The position numbers and the translations under genes are program-made. A stretch of DNA of 64,000 nt, from NCBI GenBank assembly GCA_036346205.1, contig JARFJB010000664.1:1332001-1396000 (forward strand). Direction: 5' to 3'. Every line of letters begins with the position of its first letter. Within the stretch, counting starts at the first letter, position 1. Below the pieces are notes generated by a model that saw only the letters and a program-made list of their open reading frames with translations, made no database searches and had not been told where the DNA came from. Shown here in pieces: positions 23,061 to 34,190 of this stretch. The DNA is from Vesta saturnalis (taxonomy: Eukaryota > Arthropoda > Insecta > Coleoptera > Lampyridae).

Positions 23061-25212
23061 TACGTGATAATGCAAAATGATGTGTAGGGCAAACTAAACA
23101 AAGCATTAAACAGCAGCAATACACAGCATACGGTTTTATTCGGTAGAAAAAAGAGAATATGTCAGAATTATTTATGGAAGTTTCTTAAGTAATCTTACAG
23201 GTTTTATAGACAATTTAACAAATAATTACAATTTTATACATTTTGTGGTTTGCAAGTTTGTGGTTTACAATTTTAAGTTTAACTGTTTTAGGGCTATTTA
23301 GTTTTATCGTTTTAAATTCTCCCATTTCGTAGTATACTTTTAGGGATTTGATTTAACGTTTACAACATTACGGTTTTTGTTTGCTTTGGTTTCATTCCAA
23401 AAAGCACATTTTATCTGTATTTCTATTTATAGTTTTATTGATACTAGAAGAAACTGGGCCGATACTAAATTACGCTATTTAAAAGAATCCTAAAGAAGCT
23501 AATCTGTGCGTTTTAGTTACACATTATTAAGTTACACGTAATAGAAGTATCATGTTAACTAACTTAAAAGTTGAGTTTAAGCAATACGCTTAGGGTTGAG
23601 TACCCTATTATTATGTACGCTAAAAGACACTTGAACCTCATTGAAGACGCGTTATTCAGTTAGGGTGATACTAATTCTCTTATGCGTGCCCTTTACATAA
23701 TTAGAAGATCCACGTTAAACAATTCATCCATTTTTTGCTCCTCTAATAGGATCTTATAATGAAAGAACGAAAATGCGGTTGTTTCACAAGAAGTGCATTG
23801 TCCGTTGCGACATTTTCTTGTTAAATCTGTGTTCAAATAGATCAAGAGCCTTTGTATCTCCTCTTTAATTTCCAATGTTACTGTGATTAGTGTACCGCGC
23901 TGAAGATGCTCCTTTTAGGAATGACCGAAACGCTATTACTATTACTAGTTTACTATTAGACAAAAGCTTTATGTATTGAGCTGACAAATGTTAGCGTTTG
24001 TTATATGCTCGGAATTGGATTCTCAAACGATAAAGACCATTAATTGAACTAGAAAAAAATTTAAAGAAATAAATACAAAAACCTCTATAAATAATTGCTC
24101 CTTTGCTTTCACTTCCACATGTTATGTACGATGTCTTTATACAAAGAAATCGACAGGGTTGAAAACCGGGTAGATTCCCCTTTTCAGGCTTCTAACGATA
24201 ATTAGGTTGGGGGAAACGAATCATCATTTTTCATTCGAAATTTTCTTGTAATTTATCCTTTTTCTACGACAATATTGAATATGTTTAACATTTCTAACTA
24301 CAAAAAGCTCGTTTTTAATTTAATTAAAAATGGACGATTTTTTCACTTTCACGCTCCATTTAGTCTAAACGAACTGGTAAGAAACTATAAAAATTGTAAG
24401 CATTAAAAAAGCATGTGCAAATTAAAATTGATTTATTTTTAATGGATGCAATTTTCAACTTTTTACATCAGAAATCTTTAACGATAACATCAATCATTAT
24501 ATTAATCGAGCGTAAAGTACTTTGCGAGAATGCCTCGTACATTTTGTTGACTTTTCGAAATTAATTTTAGCAAGCAGTTATTTGAATAAATGAAAATTAA
24601 TGTTTACTTGTTTTTTTACAACAAAGATTTTTTTTTAGTTGTAGGGGGAAGTGAGAGAGAATATTTTAAAATTGGAATAAATTTTCAGTCAGTAAATAAA
24701 GATTACCATAATCTCAATCCAAATATTCCTCAGCTCAATCCCGAGGCAATAATTTTTGTTTATGTTGGCTATATGTGTAGAATACTATATAGAATCGATT
24801 ATCTTTTAGTTTGTATTCTAGTGACCATCACATTTACGATGTTGGCAAACTTGTTCCACTTATTTAGTTGAATTTTCCTATATATTTTTTTTCGGTTATT
24901 TGCGCGATGTTTTTTTTCGTTTTTACAAACATACAAAATTGCAATATTTCTTAACTTAAAGGAATGAAAAAAAAAATGAACAGGTTTTTCTTTAATTTCC
25001 CAAATTGAAAAGTACTCAAATTAGACCTCGTCTTCCTACAAATTTGATTACTTTTTTTTTCACGTTAAAGGTGTTAATAATTATCTAAATCGCAAAAATG
25101 TGCGTTAGAATACAAAGCATGTTTTATGACGTCATCTATTTTCTTTGTATGTAACACGTCTTATAAAAGATAAATAACTATAAAAAGCTTTTATTTAATT
25201 AACTTACTTCGC
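23061..25212. other. No confident gene
   Basis: AT-rich. 24204 starts 'attaggttgggggaaacga', faintly like a mariner end, but no partner terminus was found. A minus-strand frame at 23693-23875 extends upstream and is discussed in the findings. Confidence 0.4.
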
Positions 25213-25410
25213 TTTTTTGGGTTTTTTAAGAGTGTAATTTTATATTTATATTCTATACGTTTCGATAACAAACAATTATCGCCCTTATATTTTTCATATT
25301 GCATAAATTTATTCTAACATCTGTACAATTTAACAACTGTAATTGTTATCGAACCGTATAGATTTATGTAAAATATAAATATAAAAAAACACCATTAAAA
25401 AACCTAAGTA
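25213..25410. repeat. Short foldback repeat (~200 bp)
   Basis: The left arm (gggttttttaagagtgt, attttatatttatatt, gtttcgataacaa) is mirrored by the right arm (ttgttatcgaac, aatataaatataaaa, cattaaaaaaccta). Arms of ~65 bp flank a ~60-bp loop. Probably a small MITE. Confidence 0.75.
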
Positions 25411-26550
25411 TTTTAATTATGTGTAATAATAGTGAAAGCTTTTATTTGCTTTGAATTTCTACAATTTACATTAATTCCTCTATTTGCACTAATTTTTCAA
25501 ACGACATTAATAACAACATATTCGTAGAAAACATTTTGTTTCAACAATATGGTGCCCTTACCTATTTCCTAGTTACAAAGTAAATTAATAATAATAGTCC
25601 GAGTTCCTTTCATATGTTAAACATAAGGGCAAAAGTTTGATTTCATTGAACATTTTGTTGTGTAGTTTATCATTATTATTACCCACCTATGTTCATCTTA
25701 TGTGCTAAATCCCAAACTTCAAACTGACCATCATCAAGCATTTTTAGTAGGGCATGCTCCCCCTTGCTTGTTCATACCTCTCCATGTATCCCTTTCTCCT
25801 ATTCTGTTTTGACAGCATTTTGAACTTATCCTACCCCTGCCATCTTAAATTTTTAAAAGGGATTCTGACGAAACATGCAAACTTTATGACGTCACCTGCT
25901 ACGATTTTCATTTTTCCTTTTTATGGCGCCAGGAAACTAGTGGATTTTGCTAAAGCTGGCACATTTTTTTATACATTTGAAACTTGCCATTACGTTATTA
26001 GGATATTAATGACTATTTCAGGCTTGATGTGCGGTTTTCAAAGTCAATTTATTATCCCGATTTGGTTATTAAACTAACTAACGGGATTTTTCAGTTTAAC
26101 TAAATTATTTCGTATGGGCCCCAAGGTTTTGCATCTCATTGCTTATAATATACTCAAGGTATGTTAGCATACCGTGTTGATCGTAACACGAGCAACTATT
26201 TCGTGGTTTGCAAATTAGTGTCTTCTGGACAGGACTCCTAGCTCTTATAGAATTACGTTTGGGCTTGTCTAGGGTACCTGTGTGTGTGGTAAGTAGACTA
26301 ACTTACTCCAACATTGACCGGTAATGCTACGTGGTTCGACGTACGGCGGCTGGTAACCAAGGTGTGTGTGGGAAAAAGTATGAAGGCACGAATGTAATGA
26401 ATAAAAGGCAGCTGGGTACTCTATCTGTATGAGAGACCTAGCGCGAAGGAAATAATATTATGGAGATGGATGAAACGGACGTGTATGGTGCAAAACAAGC
26501 GGGAGTGATTGCAAGTGAAAGATTGAATGATTTATATTGATCTAAAGGTT
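25411..26550. other. No gene recognised
   Basis: The 107-codon frame at 25754-26077 is hydrophobic and Phe-rich, without family features or splice signals. I regard it as chance. Confidence 0.4.
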
Positions 26551-26554
26551 TAAC

Positions 26555-26557
<3 letters not shown>

Positions 26558-26606
<49 letters not shown>
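26558..26606. repeat. (TA)n microsatellite
   Basis: About 24 TA units directly abutting the mariner-type terminus at 26604. Confidence 0.95.
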
Positions 26607-26611
<5 letters not shown>

Positions 26612-27331
26612 TGCTGGTAACTTATGCATTTAACTGAAATGGCATACTAAGAGGGCCTCAAGAAGTAAAAGAAAAAGTGTTTAGCTCCCGTGGAATTTCT
26701 CTAGTACTTAATGAAGGTGCGTCATCTATCATATCCGAAATGTCTTCTCTTACACGTACACCATGGCGATGTGGTCTACCTCGTTTGGGTGCCAAAGACC
26801 CTGTCGTTCGAGCTCGGTGCACAAGTCTGCGATAGGTTGCAGCATCAGGAATTGTTCGCCTGGGAAACCTTTCGAAATATAGTTCTCTTGCTGCGGCAGC
26901 AGTTTCATTAGCCATGCCATAAGTGATTGACATGTCACAATACTGTTCATTGGTGTAATGATATCTTTCCATTCTAATGTTGTGAAATTCAAAATTTATT
27001 TACTTACAATAGGAAGACAATACACTCACTTGATAGATGTCAACAAAGCAACAATTGATATGGCATTGACATGTCAGATTGTAGCACAAGAAACAATCGC
27101 TGATTCAAATAAAGCGCTCTGATTTATCGAAAAATTTTATCTTTTAATTAAAATTGTGAGCTAGTACCAGTGGTTTTTTACAAGTGGGCAGTACTTTTTA
27201 AAATAACTTTTTAAAATACTGTAGTTTAGTTATTATTGGGTTTCGCCTGTTAGTTTACTAAGAAAAATCGTTAGTTTAGGGTCTTGTATTAGCACTTTCA
27301 GTTAACTGCATAAGTTACCAGTCACCCTGTA
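26604..27331 (-). mobile_element. Mariner-type deletion derivative, 728 bp
   Basis: The termini pair: left 'tatagggttgctggtaact', right '...agttaccagtcaccctgta'. About 30 bp match, continuing through 'tatgca.ttaactg'. Inside is only the 5' part of a transposase gene on the minus strand. The catalytic domain has been removed, so the element is non-autonomous. Confidence 0.85.
26658..26972 (-). pseudogene. Truncated mariner-type transposase: HTH domain only
   Basis: Starts MERYHYTNEQYCDMSITYG, followed by YFERFPRRTIPDAATYRRLV and GSLAPKRGRPHRHGVRVRED, i.e. the complete DUF4817-type helix-turn-helix and linker of this insect mariner group. After about residue 95 (LSTREIPRELN) the frame ends at a deletion junction with no DDE residues. 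It is uninterrupted for 104 codons, so a DNA-binding-only protein could still be made if transcribed. No promoter evidence. Confidence 0.75.
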
Positions 27332-27368
27332 TATTACAAATTATAATTATAAATAAAATATAACAACA

Positions 27369-27565
27369 AGAATGTGGCTTAGATACATGAATGATACTTT
27401 GGGAGTTTGGCAACACGGCTAGCATGAGCTGCATGAATTCCTAGAGGACCTGAAAAATAAAAAGAAAATATCACTAAAGCACTTAGAGAAAATAGCTACC
27501 TCGATCTAACACCTAACCTAAACAGGGAAAGAGTAACTGAGAAAGAAGAACCTAAATACACAGCG

Positions 27566-27653
<88 letters not shown>

Positions 27654-28106
27654 CCTCAGACAAAATACTAAGGATAGGCAGCAAATACAAGATGCGCTCT
27701 GGCTTCAAATCGACAAAAACGTTCAGTGACTAACCAAAACAAAACTTCACAATGAAGACCAGAATTCCAAGAATTGTGTATACAACTTACCATGCGAATG
27801 CAGCAGAGTATATATAGGAGAGAGCGGTAGACCACTCAAAGTGAGAATTCAGGAGCATAAGAACAACGTTCGCAAGGTCGAAACAGAACCACTAAGAATT
27901 GACATGTCTGGAACGAAGACCACCGCATCCAATGGTATAACATTCAGATAGTGGCAAATGACGAGAATACAACTCGCCACAAACTCAAAGACGTCACACA
28001 CAGCGCACTAGCATTAAATCCAATAAGCCAAGCTAGTGTAGAAATGAAACTCATATGGATCCAAATAATGCGCGAAGAGCTTAAGTGTAATACCCCTGCG
28101 CAATAG
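27369..28106 (+). pseudogene. Penelope-like element: RT end plus GIY-YIG endonuclease, 5'-truncated
   Basis: 27369 onward reads MWLRYMNDTLGVWQHG, the RT active-site region (usual W.RYVDDTF.IW.HG), with Asp to Asn in the YxDD box and a stop just after. A (TA)n run (27568-27650) lies within the gene. 27772-27900 reads NCVYNLPCECSRVYIGESGR then PLKVRIQEHK, the GIY-YIG-like endonuclease (VY.IPC.CG..YIGETGR.L..R..EH). After one frameshift comes HVWNEDHRIQW...NPISQASVEM, the conserved PLE C-terminus, ending at TAG 28104-28106. Several lesions make it dead. Most of the RT is missing. Confidence 0.88.
27568..27651. repeat. (TA)n microsatellite inside the Penelope remnant
   Basis: About 41 TA units interrupt the reading frame between the RT end and the endonuclease. 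Confidence 0.95.
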
Positions 28107-28152
28107 GTTACGCGGCAACATGCGCAATAAACTTGTGCGTAACCACGAAAAG

Positions 28153-28155
<3 letters not shown>

Positions 28156-28192
<37 letters not shown>
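28156..28192. repeat. (TA)n microsatellite
   Basis: TA run between the Penelope 3' end and the next mariner element. Confidence 0.9.
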
Positions 28193-28198
<6 letters not shown>

Positions 28199-30260
28199 GT
28201 CCGGAAATTAATGCAACAAAAATTGTCCACAGATTCTCAAAACGAAATTAGGAGACCCGTATTTTACCCCCCCCCCTTTCGGAATTACAACCCCCTGAAA
28301 TTCGCACCCAAGAATAGTTTTTATTTAATAAGTCAGAAGCCTCGTATGGGAAAATTACGAAATTTGGTACACAGGGGTCTTGCGACATGTAGAAGCTGAT
28401 GGGGTGATGATTTCCGGGATGAGAATCCGTCAAGTGCCTTCTTGTCTTTGGAGCCAAAAAACTATGTCCGAATATTACAATTTCCTTTAGAAAGCTTATT
28501 AAATTTAGAAACGTTTTTATCTCTTTCAATTTTTTCGTAAAATGCGTCGTATGCGAGAAAAATTGCAAAATGTGATGGAATGCATATCGATATTTGCATG
28601 AAATCGTATCTGGCTCGTAATCAATAAATAAATTTGCTTTTTGAGATATATTTAATGCAAAAATAATGACAAAGCAACTAAAACAAAAACTAAAACAAAC
28701 CAACAAAATACGGTTAGTTTCCTAAAATGTGTTCAAAATGTGAACTGTCTTGTTCATCACAAGCCCGCAGACATTTTACAAAATGCTGACGTATTTTTAC
28801 ATAATAGTAGGGAATCTGCCTAATTTCTTCAAATGATTCTTTCTTGTAATTGTTCGCGAGTTCTTATTGGTATAAACGCGATCCTTCATGGCCCCCCAGA
28901 AAGAAAAGTCCATAGCGGTTAAATCTCTGGAACGAGGGGGAGGGGGAATTCTACATTAGGGGAATTGTAACCGATCCAAAGTCCTGGATAATTTTGATTC
29001 AGCCATTCGGTTACGAATTGCCCCCGGTGGTGGGGCACCATCGTGCATAAACAACAAATTACGTCTAATTTCGAGGGGAACATCCTCCATAAGAATTGGT
29101 AGTTCATGTTCCAAAAGATTCAGGTAAGTTTCGGCATTTAACCGAGGGGGCAAGAAATGTGGGCCGATAATGTAATCTCCGACGATTCCAGCCCAGCAAT
29201 TAATTGAAAACTTTTCTTGTGAATGAGTCTGCCTTATAACGTGTGGATTTGCCAAGGCCCAGTAATGAAGGTTGTGGCGATTTATTATGCCATCTTTTGT
29301 AAAGCACTCATGCCTCATCGGTAAAAAAAATCTGTTCAAAAATTACGGATTTCGGTTGTACCTTTGAAGAGCTCATAAGCAGAAATTTGCCCGTCGCGGA
29401 AAATCTTCTGGCTTAAGTTCTTGAACTTTTTGAAAATGAAAAGGCTTCAGTCACTGTCGTTTGATAAAACTGTGGATTCTTGTTCTGGGAAATCCAAGTT
29501 TCAGTGATGCGCGTCTTATGCTTATTTCGGGGTTTTCTTCAAATAAATCTAAGATAGTTTGTTCCTGTTGGTGTGTTAACATACGACGTCTTCCTGCATT
29601 GACTCTTCTTGCATTTACAGAACCCGTTTCCATAAGTTGCCGGTGCGCATGCGGAAACGTCGAATGATATGGGAGTACTAGTTGGGGAAATCGGTCAGCG
29701 TACAGTCTACGCACGAGATGTGAATTTCCACGGGCCTCTCCGTAAATTAGGTGCATTTGGACTTTTTCTTGTACGGAAAATCTCTCCATTTTTCTTATTA
29801 AACACAACCCAATAATAATCTGACAACTGTTAAAAACTAACTAATAATCTGACAGCTATTAAAAATCAAATTTGTTTGTTGATTACAAACACCAGCCATC
29901 TACGATTAACAAGTTGAATTTCATGCGAATGTCGAATACTTTTTAAGAAATTGTAATACTCGGACATAGTTTTGGGGCTCCAAAGACAAGAGGGCACTCA
30001 AAAAAGTGTCTTAACGGATTCTCATCCCGAAAAGCAACACCCCATCAGATTCTACATGTCGCAAGACCCCTGTGTACCACATTTCGTAATTTTCCTATAA
30101 GAGGCCTCTGACTTATTAAATAAAAACTATTCTTGGGTGCGAATTTCAGGGGGCTGTAATTCCGAAAGGGGGGTAATTTGGGAAAAAAAATACGGGTCTC
30201 CTAATTTCGTTTTGAGAATCTGTGGACAATTTTTGTTGCATTAATTCCGGACACCCTGTA
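28191..30260 (-). mobile_element. Full-length mariner-type element with ~310-bp inverted repeats
   Basis: The left end 'tatagggtgtccggaaatta' mirrors the right end '...taattccggacaccctgta'. The arms continue through 'ttgtccacagattctcaaaa', 'ggtctcctaatttcg', 'cttgcgacatgtagaa' and 'tatgtccgaatattacaat', covering about 28191-28500 and 29945-30260. It is 2070 bp long, and the central minus-strand gene occupies the unpaired part. Confidence 0.93.
28735..29807 (-). pseudogene. Mariner-type (DUF4817/DDE) transposase, frameshifted
   Basis: The N-terminal HTH is at 29451-29792 (MERFSVQEKVQMHLIYGEAR, LVLPYHSTFPHAHRQLMETG, linker with AGRRRMLTHQQE). After a frame change, 29340-29450 carries FHFQKVQELKPEDFPRR. 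The next frame, from 29339, has NLHYWALANPHVIR, SINCWAGIVGDYIIGPHFLP and the second Asp motif FMHDGAPPP. The third Asp region and the C-terminal HF-E motif are recoverable only across further frameshifts at 28740-28955. At least three frameshifts, so inactive; structurally a complete gene of ~340 codons. Confidence 0.88.
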
Positions 30261-30262
30261 TA

Positions 30263-31150
30263 TACAGGCTGTATCGTAAAACACGCGCCAAGCTATAACT
30301 TCGTTATTTATTGGCGGATTTTAAGAATTCAAAAAAACAAATGAATGGTTTGATATACTCTACAAGATGTCGCCAACTTTCATTTTTTTTATCTTTGCTC
30401 TCAGTGACAGCGATAGTAAACTTTTTTCCCTTAATATGTGTTTATTTTTACGTCATATTGTAGACAATTTTTTCTGTGTTCAACAGAATTAACATAACTT
30501 AATATTTATTCAACAATTTCTGGAAAAAATTAAGTAATAATAATAATTAAGTAATACGTAATTATTAACATATGCCATTTAAATAACTAGTGAAATCTGC
30601 ATCGCAAATATTGTTCAAATTGTCTGCCGCCTTGACGAATACACAGCTCGCACCTGCTAATCACTCCATAAGTAGCGTTCATTATAACATTTGGAGGTAT
30701 TTCTTGACAAACCTCGATTAGTCTTCTTCTGAGGTAGTTTTCATTCTGGGGCTGGTTTAAATACACTTGGTCTTTAAGGTAACCCCAAAACCAAAAGTCA
30801 AGTGGCGAGAGGTCAGGGGAACGAGCAGGCCACCGATAGGTCCATTTCTCCCAATCAACCTTGCGCCAAATATGTTATTTAACCAATTTAAATTCACATG
30901 TGCATTATGTGGAGGAACCCCATCTTGTTGAAAATAAATTCTATTGAGTTTAGCAAGGGGTAGTCCATTTTGCTAAAGGTAAGTCTTCATGTGTGGAAAT
31001 GAATACGAAACAAACAGCGATTTATAAAATTATGTCAAATCGTATGTAAATGTTAAATAAATATTCATTTCTGTTATACTTTTGAATTCAGAAAAAAATT
31101 GCCTAAAATGTGACGTAAAAATAAACACGTTTATTACGTTAAGAAAAAAA
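30263..31150 (-). mobile_element. Second mariner-type element, truncated
   Basis: Starts 'tacaggctgtatcgtaaaac' three bases after the previous element ends. The left arm (to about 30530) pairs with 31055-31150 (gacgtaaaaataaacac, aaaaaattg, aataaatatt). The minus strand at 30590-30965 encodes a broken transposase C-terminus containing QQDGVPPHNAHVNLNWL and then, in other frames, GRNGPI, LTFGFGV and LKTK. The N-terminal half is deleted. The right terminus is removed where the next element begins. Confidence 0.75.
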
Positions 31151-31151
31151 A

Positions 31152-32284
31152 TAGAGGGTGGTCTACTTAAGCGGGATTGCTCCATAACTCCCTTACTATT
31201 ACAAATACGAAAAAATGTCTTGTATAAAAGTTGTCCACAGTCATAAACTACACGTTTTAAAATTATTTTCAGAAATGGCAGACTTCCGGTTATACCGGAA
31301 ACTCATGCCAACTTCGTTATTTTAAATAGAACAACCTATATATTATTACATTTTGGAATTCCTCGTTGAATTTCCATTGATGTAACATTTTGAAAGGCTG
31401 TTTCTCGGGGAAGTCTTCGTTCAAGATACCGTACCGCATAAATCCTTGACGCCAATAACGCATTTCTTTGGCATTCTCCAAGAATGAAAGTCATGTCGAT
31501 CAACTCTGCGTCGGACATTTTAATGGAAATGTCTTGTAGAAACACTTAAACTGATACACAAGACAGCAAAGCACAACAGAAGCTCGAGAAACTGACATTT
31601 CTTATCAGTTGTTTAAAACAATTGACAAACGTTTTCCAAAGCACCGCAGCAATGCGCAGTAAAAACTGAAATTTGATAAAAATGTGAATATCTCGAAAAC
31701 TATCACTCCAAAATATATACAATGTTATATCAATGGAAAGGAAATTTAATTTCCTATCCGCTGATGTAAGAAAATATGGGTGGTTCCATTTAAAAAAATC
31801 AAGTTATCCATGTTTGAAAAAAAATATTTTCGGAGCGATAGAAATTATTGAATTCTAAAAGCAAGATTTTTGGCAATGGATGAGAATGATGCGGTGCCCT
31901 TTTCGAAAGCAAAAAACGAAAGCCACATCTCTCTACCGGTATTCGTCTTCGAGATATTGAAAGTTTTCGGAGGCACTGCAAACGTCATTTTTTCTACAGA
32001 ATGTCAAATAACTCAGAAGCAATGCGACGTAGACCCATAGTATGGTTATTAAAGTGACCTTTAAATTCAACGAGGAATTCAAAAATTTAATAATATATAT
32101 GTTGTCCTATTTAAAATAACGAAGTTGGCTTGAGTTTCCGGTATAACCGGAAGTCCGCTATTTCTGAAAATAATTTTAAAACGTGTAGTTTATTACTGTG
32201 GACAACTTTTATATAAGACATTTTTTCGGATTTGTAATAGTACGGGAGTTATGGAGCAATCCCGCTTAAGTGGGCCACCCTGTA
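31152..32284 (-). mobile_element. Mariner-type deletion derivative, 1133 bp
   Basis: Left 'tagagggtggtctacttaag' mirrors right '...cttaagtgggccaccctgta'. The arms run ~230 bp (31152-31390 and 32055-32284) and share 'cgggattgctccataact', 'tccggttataccgga' and 'aattcctcgttgaattt'. Only the first part of a transposase gene is left inside. Confidence 0.88.
31336..31518 (-). pseudogene. Truncated mariner-type transposase N-terminus
   Basis: From ATG at 31518 the frame reads MSDAELIDMTFILGECQRNA then SRIYAVRYLERRLPRET, the beginning of the DUF4817-type HTH (E..DM.F..GE...NA..A.R.Y..RYP.RR.P). It then runs straight into the left inverted arm and stops. Catalytic region absent. Confidence 0.75.
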
Positions 32285-32290
32285 TCTACT

Positions 32291-32510
32291 GGAGTACTCA
32301 GTGGCTCAGCGGTAAAGTGTCAGATTTGTAAGTGAAAAGTACCAAACTTCGAATCTGAGAGTAATCAGGTGCTTGGGGGAATAAATAATAACATATGAAT
32401 TCGACTCAAGTGCGAAAACAGCACTTCTCATGACTAACCTTATGACGGCAGTAGAGTGCGCTTCCGAAACATCGCTCTATAAAAGCAAGAACAGTGGAAA
32501 TAGACCGATC
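32291..32510 (+). repeat. tRNA-derived SINE (probable)
   Basis: A box-like TGGCTCAGCGG at 32302-32312 and B box-like AACTTCGAATC at 32345-32355 have the spacing of a tRNA internal pol III promoter. The sequence between them (GTAAAGTGTCAG..TTGTAAGTG) follows tRNA D-arm/anticodon layout but does not fold into a clean tRNA, and unrelated sequence follows. I favour a SINE head over a functional tRNA gene. The 3' boundary is approximate. Confidence 0.5.
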
Positions 32511-32573
32511 TACTCAACTATAATATGACAGTTGCGAAACACTTATAATAAAATATATCTTCTCTGTCGTCAC

Positions 32574-32853
32574 TTATATTGTCGTCTTGTCTGTTATTAT
32601 CTTCAATCTCATTACAAATTCTTCAAACAACAATGCATAAACATAAATTACCCAATTCGGTTTATTTATCTTATCGTAAGCCCCTGCCTGAATTTGCCGC
32701 CCACTAAGATGGTTAATGTTGCCGCAAGGAGCTTCATGGTCATCAGAATCTTCCTCTAAATCAATTATATCGTTTGGATCAGTAATATAGACATTATTCG
32801 ACCAAAAATCTTCATTCTCAAGCAGATCAATTAATTCTTGGGTAGTACAATAC
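32574..32853 (-). pseudogene. piggyBac-type transposase N-terminal exon fragment
   Basis: After a pyrimidine-rich acceptor (ttttttgtag, AG just upstream of codon Y), the minus strand reads YCTTQELIDLLENEDFWSNN and then acidic IIDLEEDSDDHEAP, ending NINHLSGRQIQAGA. Acidic DSDEDSG followed by L.RRQL.A is typical of the N-terminus of insect piggyBac-derived transposases. The catalytic part is absent. The sequence 33190-33240 has inverted 'gttccaataatggaac' motifs that could belong to its end. Confidence 0.55.
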
Positions 32854-33399
32854 CTACAAAAAAACAAAAAAACAAAAATAACGTACTCATTCAATCCCAG
32901 TGTTGCAATAATGGAAGAAAACCACCAAATAGAAATTTATACTTCGGTCTCGAAAATATTGTAAAACATATGTAACTTATATACAATAATAATAAATATA
33001 TGAATTATAAATCAAATTCACTGGATAAATCTGGCAATAATAGACCCTGTTTAGACGTCTTAGGTGAGCTGTTAGAAATGTACTTGATTACACCTCCTCT
33101 TACGCTGAACTATACAGCTGAAGCCTGTAGTGTATGCACCAAACCACAGTGCCGCCAACGTCTCGCAACTGGAGGGTGTGTCACATTATTTGTTCCAATA
33201 TTGGAACTTTGGGAGCAAACACGGCGGTTCCAATAATGGAACACTGGGAAAAAACGAGTTAAACTTATAATCGTCTAATTTAATCTTTCTGCCCATAACT
33301 GCCCTAGTTAGGTATTAAATCGCACCATGTTTTACGTTACGTTGCAGTAAAAACATGAATAAATTATATTTTTAAAGTATACATTATGTTATTTTTGCT

Positions 33400-33706
33400 T
33401 AGACTGACATTCTCCAAGTAACTATATTTTCCGTAATCAATTATCGATTCACGACTGATCAAACTTATAATTACCCACTCCTAGTTTTTACTGAAAATGT
33501 AATGTAAAACATAGTGAATTACATAATGAAAACTACTGCAGTATAGTCATAAAAGTTCAATGTGGAATACGGATAATCGATTACAGAAAAAAAATAATTT
33601 TTATTAGTCGATAATCAAATAATCGATTTACCAAATAATTGGTTAATTACTTAATCGATTAATCACATATTGTATTAATGTTAGTTAGTTGGAGAACGTC
33701 ATTCTA
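33400..33706. repeat. Foldback repeat rich in AATCGATTA words
   Basis: The left edge 'agactgacattctccaagta' is mirrored by the right edge 'gttggagaacgtcattcta'. Inside are several copies of the self-complementary aatcgatta/taatcgatt. A related piece is at 38690-39040, including 'agactgacgttttccaacta' at about 38896. Confidence 0.65.
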
Positions 33707-34190
33707 CAGGGAAATCAAATATAATTGGGCAAAAATTGAATTTATTTATATATTCACTGATAATATAATGTAAAATAGTGGAATATAATATATACAGGGT
33801 GGATACTCGAAGTGGAATAAATTCTGTAACTCAGAGGGAAGTCCTGGAGGCATTCTTTATAATTGTTTCCAGCCCTCAATCTAGGGCTTACAGTTTTTCC
33901 ATATATACACCCCCGAGGGTGAAGCCACTCCTAACTTTTTTTTTCAAATGTAAGGGTAGGTCAAGTGATACACAGTGTGAAAGCTTGTATTAAGAGGAAT
34001 ACAACGCAGTATTTATTTTCTCAACATTTTAAACATTATTTGTTGAACAAAAAAATCAAAATAAAAAATAATAAAGAAATAAACGCACTCTCTTAGCAAA
34101 AGAAGTTTCATTTGAGAACTCTCTTAAACTAAACTACGATTTAACGACTTCTCTGCAAAAAATCTTGTCTTATGGGGTACACTCATAACT

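Noticed and set aside
24204..24900. Possible mariner start 'taggttgggggaaacga'
   Set aside because: No mirrored terminus or transposase similarity could be found downstream.
25754..26077. 107-codon hydrophobic frame
   Set aside because: No start context, splice signals, domain or repeat association. Likely a chance opening.
32291..32360. Functional tRNA gene
   Set aside because: A and B box-like motifs are present, but the acceptor stem and anticodon arm do not pair cleanly. A SINE fits better.
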